DNA of 9,695 nt from CAINEC01 sp046052065 (GTDB lineage Bacteria > Bacteroidota > Bacteroidia > AKYH767-A > OLB10), in the NCBI GenBank assembly GCA_046052065.1, contig JBJOND010000087.1, positions 1 through 9,695 of the forward strand. The letters are read 5' to 3'. The notes beneath the pieces are model-generated. The model did no database searches. It was not told where the DNA came from and saw only the letters and a program-made list of their open reading frames with translations. Within the stretch, counting starts at the first letter, position 1. Each line of letters begins with the position of its first letter. A program made the translations under genes and the position numbers. Of the stretch, positions 1 through 6,161 are shown piece by piece.

Positions 1-291
1 GAAGGGTTTTTCTTTACCTTCAAAATAGACTGAATAGAGCGGATTTAATTCATTTAATTGCAGCGGATTAGCAATCCCAATATAATCAAATAGCTCTTTG
101 AATTCATACGACATACTAAAAAACGATGGTCCCAAATCGAAACTAAAACCATCTTTTTCAATCAGGTTCAAACGACCACCTGGTGTACTAAATTTTTCAA
201 TTATTTTAACGTCATAACCATGCTTCGTAAGACGTAACGCTGTTGCAAGTGAGCCTAAACCTGACCCAATAATGAGGACACTTTTTTTCAT
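1..291 (-). CDS. FAD-dependent oxidoreductase, phytoene desaturase (CrtI)-like, N-terminal part
   Basis: This is the first 97 codons of a gene that reads leftward from an ATG at 291 and runs off the window edge with an open frame. The protein begins with a Rossmann FAD-binding fold: a short beta strand (residues 4-8), the glycine-rich turn GSGLGS (9-14), and an acidic Glu32 ending the second strand (VKIIEK), which should bind the ADP ribose. A PGGRLN segment (37-42) and a FDLGPS segment (51-56) follow. This order is typical of CrtI/CrtD-type carotenoid desaturases and related amine-oxidase-fold flavoproteins. The third glycine of GxGxxG is Ser14. Carotenoid desaturation is the likely role, but only the cofactor domain is visible, so the substrate (phytoene, hydroxycarotenoid or another polyene) cannot be assigned. 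It is divergent from nuoA and shares the 250 bp intergenic region with it. Family call is fairly sure; exact enzyme is not. Confidence 0.8.
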   Translation of the reverse strand, partial: MKKSVLIIGSGLGSLATALRLTKHGYDVKIIEKFSTPGGRLNLIEKDGFSFDLGPSFFSMSYEFKELFDYIGIANPLQLNELNPLYSVYFEGKEKPF

Positions 292-541
292 ACCAATGAT
301 GCAATAACAAATTTCTTGGAAGAATGTTTAGGAGGTTTCTAAGCCAAACAAGGAAATGTCAAAAACTACTTTCAAAAATCAGTTGAAAATTAGGCAATTA
401 TTCCATGCAAACAGTAGTTAACAACAAATTATTACAATACTGTTAAAAATCAAGATTGTTTTGTTATTTACACTCGAAAAAAAAGGTAAATTCGCACCCG
501 AAACTTTAATAGAAAATTATTGTTACTGATATCAAACAATT
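292..541. other. Divergent intergenic region between the CrtI-like gene and nuoA
   Basis: This 250 bp AT-rich stretch separates two genes transcribed away from each other, so it should hold both promoters and no terminator. I see no credible gene in it. A GGAGG at 331-335 is not placed to serve either start. A short inverted repeat, ATTGTT (519-524) with AACAAT (535-540), sits directly before the nuoA start. A run of eight or more A residues lies at 477-484, just upstream of the candidate -7 element. On the - strand I found no clear promoter for the CrtI-like gene. Confidence 0.7.
460..494 (+). promoter_or_regulatory. Candidate Bacteroidota-type promoter for the nuo operon
   Basis: TTTG at 460-463 and TAAATTCG at 487-494 are separated by 23 bp. 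They resemble the Bacteroidota primary sigma-factor consensus of a -33 TTTG/TTG and a -7 TAnnTTTG. The -7 box has one mismatch (C for T at 493), and the base after it is C, as is often seen. The spacing is at the long end of the described range. Initiation would fall around 500, giving a leader of about 40 nt before the nuoA ATG at 542. This is pattern matching in AT-rich DNA, so it is a candidate only. Confidence 0.33.
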
Positions 542-922
542 ATGATGTTACTAAGCGCCCCTATTGATTATCTCCCAATTGCAATGATGTTTGTTGTTGC
601 TATTGGATTCGTTTTAATTACCATGTTTGCAACGCATCTACTTGGTCCTAAGCGTAAATCGAGTATAAAGTTAGACACGTTCGAGTGTGGGATTGAGTCG
701 CAAGGTAACTCACGACTACCATTTTCAATCAAGTATTTTCTGATTGCAATATTGTTTGTGTTGTTTGATGTGGAAGTGATCTTCATGTATCCATGGGCGG
801 TGAATTTTGCAGAATGGAGCAAAGTCGGATTAGCAGCATTTGGTGAAATGCTTGTTTTCTTAGGATTATTAATTCTTGGATTGATTTACATAATTAAGAA
901 AGGTGCCCTTAAGTGGGAATAA
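542..922 (+). CDS. nuoA: NADH-quinone oxidoreductase subunit A
   Basis: Small membrane subunit of complex I (126 aa, normal length, mitochondrial ND3 family). It helps frame the quinone chamber with NuoH, NuoJ, NuoK and NuoD. Three membrane segments lie at about 10-32, 64-86 and 96-118. The signature loop after the first helix is present: LGPKRK (34-39), then FECGIE (47-52), whose Cys49 is the conserved residue exposed in the deactive state of some complexes. The second helix carries FDVEV (75-79), with the functionally important Asp76 and Glu78, followed by MYPWAV. Two ATG codons are in tandem (542 and 545), and either may start translation. An in-frame TGA at 527-529 rules out a longer protein. 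The leader is AT-rich with no Shine-Dalgarno motif. It is the first gene of the operon, and nuoB starts 12 bp after its stop. Confidence 0.97.
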   Translation: MMLLSAPIDYLPIAMMFVVAIGFVLITMFATHLLGPKRKSSIKLDTFECGIESQGNSRLPFSIKYFLIAILFVLFDVEVIFMYPWAVNFAEWSKVGLAAFGEMLVFLGLLILGLIYIIKKGALKWE

Positions 923-934
923 AAAATACTGAAT

Positions 935-1471
935 ATGTCAGAAAATAATCAAAAGTTAGACGGGTTCGAAGGTCCAGGCTTTTTAGCAACCTCGCTTGAT
1001 AAAGCAGTAGGTATGGCTCGTAAGAATTCAATCTGGCCACTTCCATTTGCAACATCTTGTTGTGGAATTGAGTTCATGGCAACAATGGCATCTACCTACG
1101 ATTTTGGTCGTTTTGGTTCTGAGCGTTTGAGTTTTTCTCCGCGCCAGGCTGATTTGCTAATGGTAATGGGAACAATTTCCAAGAAAATGGGTCCTGTTTT
1201 ACGTCAGGTTTATGAGCAAATGGCAGAACCTAAATGGGTTATTGCTGTTGGAGCTTGTGCTTCTACTGGTGGTATATTTGATACTTACAGTGTGTTACAG
1301 GGTATCGATAGAATAATTCCTGTGGATGTTTATGTGCCAGGATGCCCTCCTCGTCCCGAGCAAATTATCGACGGAGTATTGAAAATTCAAGAATTAGTAC
1401 AAAATGAATCGTTACGCAGAAGAAACTCTCCTGAATATCAGGAGTTATTAGCTTCTTACGGAATCGAGTAA
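935..1471 (+). CDS. nuoB: NADH-quinone oxidoreductase subunit B (N2 cluster subunit)
   Basis: Peripheral-arm subunit (178 aa, PSST/Nqo6 family) that binds the terminal [4Fe-4S] cluster N2, the direct electron donor to quinone. All four ligands are visible: the tandem pair Cys42-Cys43 in SCCGIEF, Cys108 in GACASTGG, and Cys137 in VPGCPPRPE. The stretch around 55-72 (YDFGRFGSERLSFSPRQAD) is the conserved surface facing NuoD and the quinone cavity. The fold is related to the small subunit of NiFe hydrogenases, but the gene context and the VPGCPPRPE form make this complex I NuoB. The C-terminal tail (about 155-178) is charged and soluble. It lies 12 bp after nuoA and 12 bp before nuoC. The ATG at 935 follows an A/T-rich leader without a Shine-Dalgarno sequence. 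Confidence 0.98.
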   Translation: MSENNQKLDGFEGPGFLATSLDKAVGMARKNSIWPLPFATSCCGIEFMATMASTYDFGRFGSERLSFSPRQADLLMVMGTISKKMGPVLRQVYEQMAEPKWVIAVGACASTGGIFDTYSVLQGIDRIIPVDVYVPGCPPRPEQIIDGVLKIQELVQNESLRRRNSPEYQELLASYGIE

Positions 1472-1483
1472 TTATAATTTAGC

Positions 1484-1987
1484 ATGTCCTCATTAACTCA
1501 CGAATACATTACCGAACAACTGCAATCTAAATTTGGAGAGTCTATACAAAGCATGGAAATGCTTCATGATTTTTTAACGATTACAGTAGAAAAAAATAGT
1601 TTAAAGTCGCTCATGAAATTTTTACATGACGACGAGACTTTAAATTTTCATTTCTTAACAACACTTTGCGGATTACATTTTCCAGATGAGGCAGCTCAGT
1701 TCGGAATGATGTATCAATTGCATAACATGCCTGCAAATTGCAGAATCAGAATTAAATCGTTTACTAACGATAGCGAACCTGTCTTCGAAACGATGAGTGA
1801 CATCTGGCCTGCAGCTAACTGGCAAGAAAGAGAAACACATGACTTTTATGGTTATCGTTTTCATGGACATCCCGATATGAGAAGAATTCTGAATATGGAT
1901 TCATTGGTTGGGTGGCCAATGCGCAAAGAGTTTCCTTTGGAAGATCCTTTCAGAGGTGATAAAGACGATAAAATGTTTGGCCGTTAA
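1484..1987 (+). CDS. nuoC: NADH-quinone oxidoreductase subunit C
   Basis: Soluble 30 kDa-type subunit (167 aa) of the connecting module. It carries no cofactor and packs against NuoD and NuoB. The family signature lies at 115-150: ERETHDFYG (115-123), then FHGHPDMRRIL (126-136), then WPMRKEFPLED (144-154), matching the known ERExxDxxG...GHPDxRRIL...RKDYPL pattern. The N-terminal half is variable, as usual. It is a separate gene here, not fused to nuoD as in enterobacteria, and the stop and next start are 11 bp apart. The C-terminal tail after residue 155 is short and charged. No alternative start gives a better fit. Confidence 0.96.
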   Translation: MSSLTHEYITEQLQSKFGESIQSMEMLHDFLTITVEKNSLKSLMKFLHDDETLNFHFLTTLCGLHFPDEAAQFGMMYQLHNMPANCRIRIKSFTNDSEPVFETMSDIWPAANWQERETHDFYGYRFHGHPDMRRILNMDSLVGWPMRKEFPLEDPFRGDKDDKMFGR

Positions 1988-1998
1988 TATTTACTAAG

Positions 1999-3204
1999 AT
2001 GAACACCAACAAAGAAATTCTCAAAGAGAAAGAGTATACAATCCTGAATTTAGGTCCAACACATCCTGCAACGCATGGTATTTTTCAAAATGTCATGAAG
2101 ATGGATGGTGAGTTAATCGTGGAGGCAGAGCCAACCATCGGTTATATTCACAGAGCTTTCGAAAAGTTAGCAGAGCGCAGACCATATAATCAGATCACTC
2201 CGATAACCGATCGATTAAATTATTGCTCATCGCCAATTAATAATATGGGATGGCATATGACAGTTGAGAAGTTGGCAGGTATAGAAATTCCAAAGCGTGT
2301 TCAATATTTACGCGTGATCATTATGGAATTAGCGCGTATTGCGGATCATATTATTTGTAACTCGGTAATTGGAGTTGATAGCGGAGCAATGACAGGCTTT
2401 TTATATGTTTTTCAATGGAGAGAATTTATCTATGAAATTTACGAGGAGTTATGTGGGGCGCGTTTAACAACAAATATTGGTCGTATTGGCGGATTAGAAA
2501 GAGATTTTACTCCACTTGCTTGGGAGAAAATCCATAAGTTATTAAAAGAGTTTCCTGAAGGATTAAAAGAGTTCGAAAACTTATTGGTGCGTAATCGCAT
2601 CTTTATGGATAGAACGATTAACTGCGGACCTATCACTGCAGAGCGTGCGTTAGAATACGGATTTACAGGTCCGAATTTACGTGCTGCGGGTGTAGATTAT
2701 GATGTGCGTGTGATGAATCCTTACTCGGGATATGAAGATTTTACTTTTGAAATTCCACTAGGTACTAACGGTGATACCTATGACCGTTTTATGGTTCGTG
2801 AGCAGGAAATGTGGCAGAGCTTGAGTATTATTTCTCAGGCGGTTGAAAAGTTAGAAAAGATGGAAGATAAAACTACTTTCCATGCAGATGTTCCTAATTT
2901 CTTCTTGCCAGAGAAAGAAGATGTTTATAATACGATGGAAGGATTGATTTATCACTTTAAAATTGTGATGGGTGAAACAGAAATGCCGAAAGGAGAAGTG
3001 TATCACGCGGTTGAAGGTGGTAATGGTGAATTAGGATTTTACTTAGTTAGCGATGGAGGAAGAACTCCTTATCGTTTACATTTCCGTCGTCCTTGCTTTA
3101 TCTACTATCAGGCATACCCTGAAATGGTGAAAGGTGCATTCTTAAGTGATGCTATCTTAACAATGAGTTCAATGAATGTAATTGCGGGCGAATTAGACGC
3201 TTAA
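1999..3204 (+). CDS. nuoD: NADH-quinone oxidoreductase subunit D (49 kDa-type)
   Basis: Subunit (401 aa, Nqo4 family, related to the NiFe hydrogenase large subunit) that forms most of the quinone-reduction pocket beside NuoB. The N-terminal loop LGPTHPATHG (18-27) carries His22 and His26. His26 matches the quinone-binding His38 of the Thermus protein. Tyr75 in TDRLNYCS (70-77) matches the quinone-coordinating Tyr87. Other conserved blocks are IGYIHRAFEKLAE (47-59), GARLTTNIGRIGG (153-165), TGPNLRAAGVDYD (223-235) and SDGGRTPYRLHFRRPCF (351-367). The C-terminus ends GELDA where most family members end GEVDR. The nickel-binding cysteines of hydrogenases are absent, as expected. It follows nuoC by 11 bp and precedes nuoE by 20 bp. 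The start gives the expected N-terminus shortly before the LGP motif. Confidence 0.98.
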   Translation: MNTNKEILKEKEYTILNLGPTHPATHGIFQNVMKMDGELIVEAEPTIGYIHRAFEKLAERRPYNQITPITDRLNYCSSPINNMGWHMTVEKLAGIEIPKRVQYLRVIIMELARIADHIICNSVIGVDSGAMTGFLYVFQWREFIYEIYEELCGARLTTNIGRIGGLERDFTPLAWEKIHKLLKEFPEGLKEFENLLVRNRIFMDRTINCGPITAERALEYGFTGPNLRAAGVDYDVRVMNPYSGYEDFTFEIPLGTNGDTYDRFMVREQEMWQSLSIISQAVEKLEKMEDKTTFHADVPNFFLPEKEDVYNTMEGLIYHFKIVMGETEMPKGEVYHAVEGGNGELGFYLVSDGGRTPYRLHFRRPCFIYYQAYPEMVKGAFLSDAILTMSSMNVIAGELDA

Positions 3205-3224
3205 TATTAAATCACAAGATTTAT

Positions 3225-3767
3225 ATGAATAACGAAAATAAATTAAAGTTCAGCGACGATGCTCTTGCATTAGCGCAGCGAATGATAAAAAGATATCCCG
3301 AAGGAAAGCAAAAGTCGGCTTTGATTCCATTGTTACACGTAGCACAGGCAGAGTTTGGTGGTTGGTTAAGTTCAGACGCAATGGACTATGTTGCTTCACT
3401 TTTAAACATAACATCAATTGAAGTGTATGAAGTGGCTTCTTTCTATTCTATGTTTAATTTAAAGCCAGTAGGAAAGTGTGTTATTGAAGTTTGTCATACA
3501 GGTCCTTGTTGGTTATTAGGCTCAGATGATATTGTAAAATATATAGAGAAAAAATTATCGATTAAGGCAGGCCAGACAACTGCTGATGGAATGTTTACTC
3601 TAAAAACAGTGGAGTGTCTTGCTTCATGTGGCACCGCGCCAATGATGCAAATTGGAGAAACTTATCATGAGAATTTAACTTTAGATAAAGTGGATAATAT
3701 TATTCATGAATGTAAAGCAACAGTAATAGAGCCTGTTACTCATTGGTCGAAAAAAGAAATCAAATAA
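3225..3767 (+). CDS. nuoE: NADH-quinone oxidoreductase subunit E (N1a cluster subunit)
   Basis: Soluble 24 kDa-type subunit (180 aa) with a thioredoxin-like [2Fe-2S] domain holding cluster N1a near the FMN of NuoF. The ligands are Cys90 and Cys95 (CHTGPC), then Cys131 and Cys135 (CLASC). This is the standard CxxxxC...CxxxC arrangement. The N-terminal helical part (about 15-80) contains the conserved block KQKSALIPLLHVAQ and then VYEVASFYSMFNL. An additional Cys85 lies just before the cluster motif. Gaps are 20 bp from nuoD and 27 bp to nuoF. The presence of E, F and G shows this is an NADH-oxidising complex I, not the F420H2- or ferredoxin-type version that lacks the input module. Confidence 0.97.
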   Translation: MNNENKLKFSDDALALAQRMIKRYPEGKQKSALIPLLHVAQAEFGGWLSSDAMDYVASLLNITSIEVYEVASFYSMFNLKPVGKCVIEVCHTGPCWLLGSDDIVKYIEKKLSIKAGQTTADGMFTLKTVECLASCGTAPMMQIGETYHENLTLDKVDNIIHECKATVIEPVTHWSKKEIK

Positions 3768-3794
3768 CCGGTAAACGATTTATAAAAAATTAAA

Positions 3795-5141
3795 ATGGGA
3801 CGTAAATTACTAACCGAAAATATAAATGTACCGGGCATTCAATCGCTCGATGTATATCGCCAGCATGGTGGTTACGAAGGGTTGAAGAAAGCATTGGGTA
3901 TGTCGCCAGATGCAATTGTAGAAGAAGTAAAAAAATCAGGGCTAAGAGGACGTGGAGGAGCAGGTTTCCCAACTGGAATGAAGTGGAGTTTTTTGGCAAA
4001 GCCTGATGGTGTGCCTCGTCACTTAGTTTGTAATGCGGATGAGTCAGAGCCAGGAACTTTCAAAGATCGTTACATGATGGAGCGTATTCCTCACTTATTA
4101 ATTGAAGGAATGGCCATCGGTAGTTTTGCATTAGGTGCTAACACTTCGTATATCTACATCCGTGGAGAATTATTATATGTTTTTCATATTATTCAAAAAG
4201 CAATTGATGAAGCTTATGCGGCAGGATTGTTAGGAAAGAATATTATGGGCAGTGGATTCGATTTCGATTTACATGTTCATTGTGGTGCTGGTGCTTACAT
4301 CTGCGGAGAAGAGACTGCCTTAATTGAATCATTAGAAGGTAAACGTGGTAATCCGCGTATTAAACCTCCATTCCCAGCTATTCAAGGATTATGGCATCGA
4401 CCTACAGTAGTGAATAATGTAGAGAGTGTTATGGCTGTAGTTCCGATTGTGAAAATGGGTGGTGATGAGTATGCAAAGATTGGAGTTGGAAAAAGTACTG
4501 GAACAAAATTGATTTCTGCATGTGGACATATTAATAAGCCAGGTGTTTATGAAATTGAGTTAGGTGTACCAGTTGAAGAGTTTATTTACTCTGACGAATA
4601 TTGCGGTGGAATTCGTAATGGAAAAGATTTGAAAGCAGTTGTTGCTGGAGGATCTTCTGTGCCTATTTTGCCAAAAGATTTAATATTAAAATTAGCGAAT
4701 GGAGAACCTCGTTTAATGACGTATGAATCATTGTCAGACGGAGGATTTATTACAGGAACGATGTTAGGGTCAGGTGGATTTATTGTGATGGATGAAGATA
4801 CCAGCGTCGTTAAAAATTTATATACGTTCACGCGTTTTTATCATCATGAAAGTTGTGGACAATGCTCTCCTTGTAGAGAAGGTACAGGATGGATGGAGAA
4901 AATCCTTCATAAAATCTTGGATGGACATGGAACATTAGAAGATGTTGATTTATTATGGGATATACAATCGAAGATCGAAGGAAAAACGATTTGTCCTTTA
5001 GGCGAAGCAGCTTCATGGCCAGTTGCTAGTGCTATTCGTCATTTCCGTAGTGAATTTGAAGATTACGTAAAGAACCCATCATCAATAAAAAAAGATAATC
5101 ACTATTACCGTTTGAATAATATTTCATCGGAATTAGCTTAA
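3795..5141 (+). CDS. nuoF: NADH-quinone oxidoreductase subunit F (NADH/FMN/N3 subunit)
   Basis: Catalytic entry subunit (448 aa, 51 kDa family) that oxidises NADH at FMN and passes electrons to cluster N3. The glycine-rich stretch GLRGRGGAGFPTGMKW (49-64) and the block CNADESEPGTFKDR (79-92) form the FMN/NADH site. A second conserved block, GAGAYICGEETALIESLEGKR (164-184), follows. The C-terminal four-helix domain carries the [4Fe-4S] N3 ligands Cys354, Cys357 and Cys360 (CGQCSPC) and Cys400 (TICPLGEAA). The linker around 190-210 (PFPAIQGLW..PTVVNNVE) is typical. Length is as expected. The tail after residue 425 is a short variable extension. nuoE lies 27 bp upstream and nuoG 12 bp downstream. 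The first in-frame ATG is used, without a Shine-Dalgarno motif. Confidence 0.98.
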   Translation: MGRKLLTENINVPGIQSLDVYRQHGGYEGLKKALGMSPDAIVEEVKKSGLRGRGGAGFPTGMKWSFLAKPDGVPRHLVCNADESEPGTFKDRYMMERIPHLLIEGMAIGSFALGANTSYIYIRGELLYVFHIIQKAIDEAYAAGLLGKNIMGSGFDFDLHVHCGAGAYICGEETALIESLEGKRGNPRIKPPFPAIQGLWHRPTVVNNVESVMAVVPIVKMGGDEYAKIGVGKSTGTKLISACGHINKPGVYEIELGVPVEEFIYSDEYCGGIRNGKDLKAVVAGGSSVPILPKDLILKLANGEPRLMTYESLSDGGFITGTMLGSGGFIVMDEDTSVVKNLYTFTRFYHHESCGQCSPCREGTGWMEKILHKILDGHGTLEDVDLLWDIQSKIEGKTICPLGEAASWPVASAIRHFRSEFEDYVKNPSSIKKDNHYYRLNNISSELA

Positions 5142-5153
5142 GAAAATATTAAT

Positions 5154-6131
5154 ATGCCTAAAGTAACCATCGACGGTCATTCTATAGAAGTTCCAGAGGG
5201 AACAACCATCTTGCAGGCAGCGCGCATGATTGGGGGAGATATTGTTCCTCCTGCAATGTGTTATTATTCGAAGTTGAAAACGAGTGGAGGATACTGTCGC
5301 ACATGTATTGTTAAAGTAACTAAAGGTTCTGAGAAAGATCCTCGTCCTATGCCAAAGCCTGTTGCTTCTTGCAGAACAACGGTGATGGACGGCATGGAAG
5401 TTCAGAATACAACAGCTCCTGATTTATTAGAAGCACGTAAAGGAGTAGTAGAATTTTTATTGTTAAATCATCCTCTTGATTGTCCTGTTTGTGATCAGGC
5501 AGGTGAGTGTCATTTGCAAGATTTAAGTTACCAGCACGGACTTGCTAAATCTCGTTATGAATTTAAGCGTCGTGAGTTTGAAAAGATTGATATCGGAGAG
5601 AATATTAAATTACACATGACGCGTTGCATTTTATGTTACCGTTGCGTGAAAGTTGCTGATCAGGTTTGTGATTCACGTGTGCATGGTGTGATCAACAGAG
5701 GTGATGTTGCTGAGATTTCTACTTACATTGAAAAATCATTGGACAGCGATTTCTCAGGTAATGTGATTGATGTTTGTCCTGTTGGAGCATTAACAGATCG
5801 TACATTCCGTTTCAAAAGTCGTGTATGGTTTACTAATCCAATGAATGCACATCGTAACTGTACGAAGTGTTCTGGTAAAACAGTTTTATGGACGAGTGGT
5901 GATGATGTATTACGTGTTTCTGCGCGTAAAGATGTTCATGGAGAAGTTGAAGAGTGGATTTGTAATGAATGTCGTTTTGAAAAGAAAGAAAAATCAGATT
6001 GGACAATTGAAGGTCCTCGTCATATTGATCGTAAATCAGTTATTTCTGCTAATCACTACGAAGTGAAAAAGCAATTAAAGATTGACGTATCGAATCAAAA
6101 ATCAATTGATGAGCGCGCTCACAATAATTAA
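5154..6131 (+). CDS. nuoG: NADH-quinone oxidoreductase subunit G, short form without the molybdopterin-like domain
   Basis: Fe-S subunit (325 aa) of the NADH module that relays electrons from N3 to NuoI. The N-terminal ferredoxin-like domain has [2Fe-2S] N1b ligands Cys36, Cys48, Cys51 and Cys73. The HxxxCxxCxxxxxC motif gives N5 ligands His106, Cys110, Cys113 and Cys119. N4 ligands are Cys158, Cys161, Cys164 and Cys208 (VCPVGAL). The domain that normally carries N7 follows, but it has Cys236, Cys239, Cys270 and Cys273, with Thr243 at the usual third ligand position. The protein then ends with a charged tail. Typical NuoG continues for 350-550 more residues as a molybdopterin-oxidoreductase-like domain, which is absent here. 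nuoH begins 30 bp after the stop, so no broken remainder exists. I recall similarly short NuoG proteins in Bacteroidota. The core relay is complete, so the subunit should work. Confidence 0.96.
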   Translation: MPKVTIDGHSIEVPEGTTILQAARMIGGDIVPPAMCYYSKLKTSGGYCRTCIVKVTKGSEKDPRPMPKPVASCRTTVMDGMEVQNTTAPDLLEARKGVVEFLLLNHPLDCPVCDQAGECHLQDLSYQHGLAKSRYEFKRREFEKIDIGENIKLHMTRCILCYRCVKVADQVCDSRVHGVINRGDVAEISTYIEKSLDSDFSGNVIDVCPVGALTDRTFRFKSRVWFTNPMNAHRNCTKCSGKTVLWTSGDDVLRVSARKDVHGEVEEWICNECRFEKKEKSDWTIEGPRHIDRKSVISANHYEVKKQLKIDVSNQKSIDERAHNN

Positions 6132-6161
6132 AAATTAAATCATCCCGATTAAAATAAGAAT

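Noticed and set aside
356..421. A 21-codon ATG-to-TAA frame in the intergenic region, about 20 bp after a GGAGG (331-335).
   Set aside because: It is too short and Lys/Asn/Gln-rich as expected for random AT-rich DNA. The GGAGG is too far from the ATG, and the other genes here do not use such motifs.
292..541. A riboswitch, small RNA or terminator in the divergent gap.
   Set aside because: I found no stable GC-rich stem, no U-tract after a stem and no recognisable riboswitch core. Both flanking genes point outward, so no terminator is expected.
568..822. An 84-codon antisense frame inside nuoA.
   Set aside because: It is a shadow of the nuoA membrane-helix codons with no family features and no promoter-like sequence.
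5845..6066. A 73-codon frame inside nuoG in another reading frame.
   Set aside because: It overlaps the NuoG cysteine region, which is clearly coding in the main frame, and shows no recognisable domain.
5154..6161. The possibility that nuoG is broken by a frameshift or premature stop.
   Set aside because: Only 30 bp separate its stop from nuoH, so no remnant of a C-terminal domain exists, and the cluster ligands for N1b, N4 and N5 are intact.
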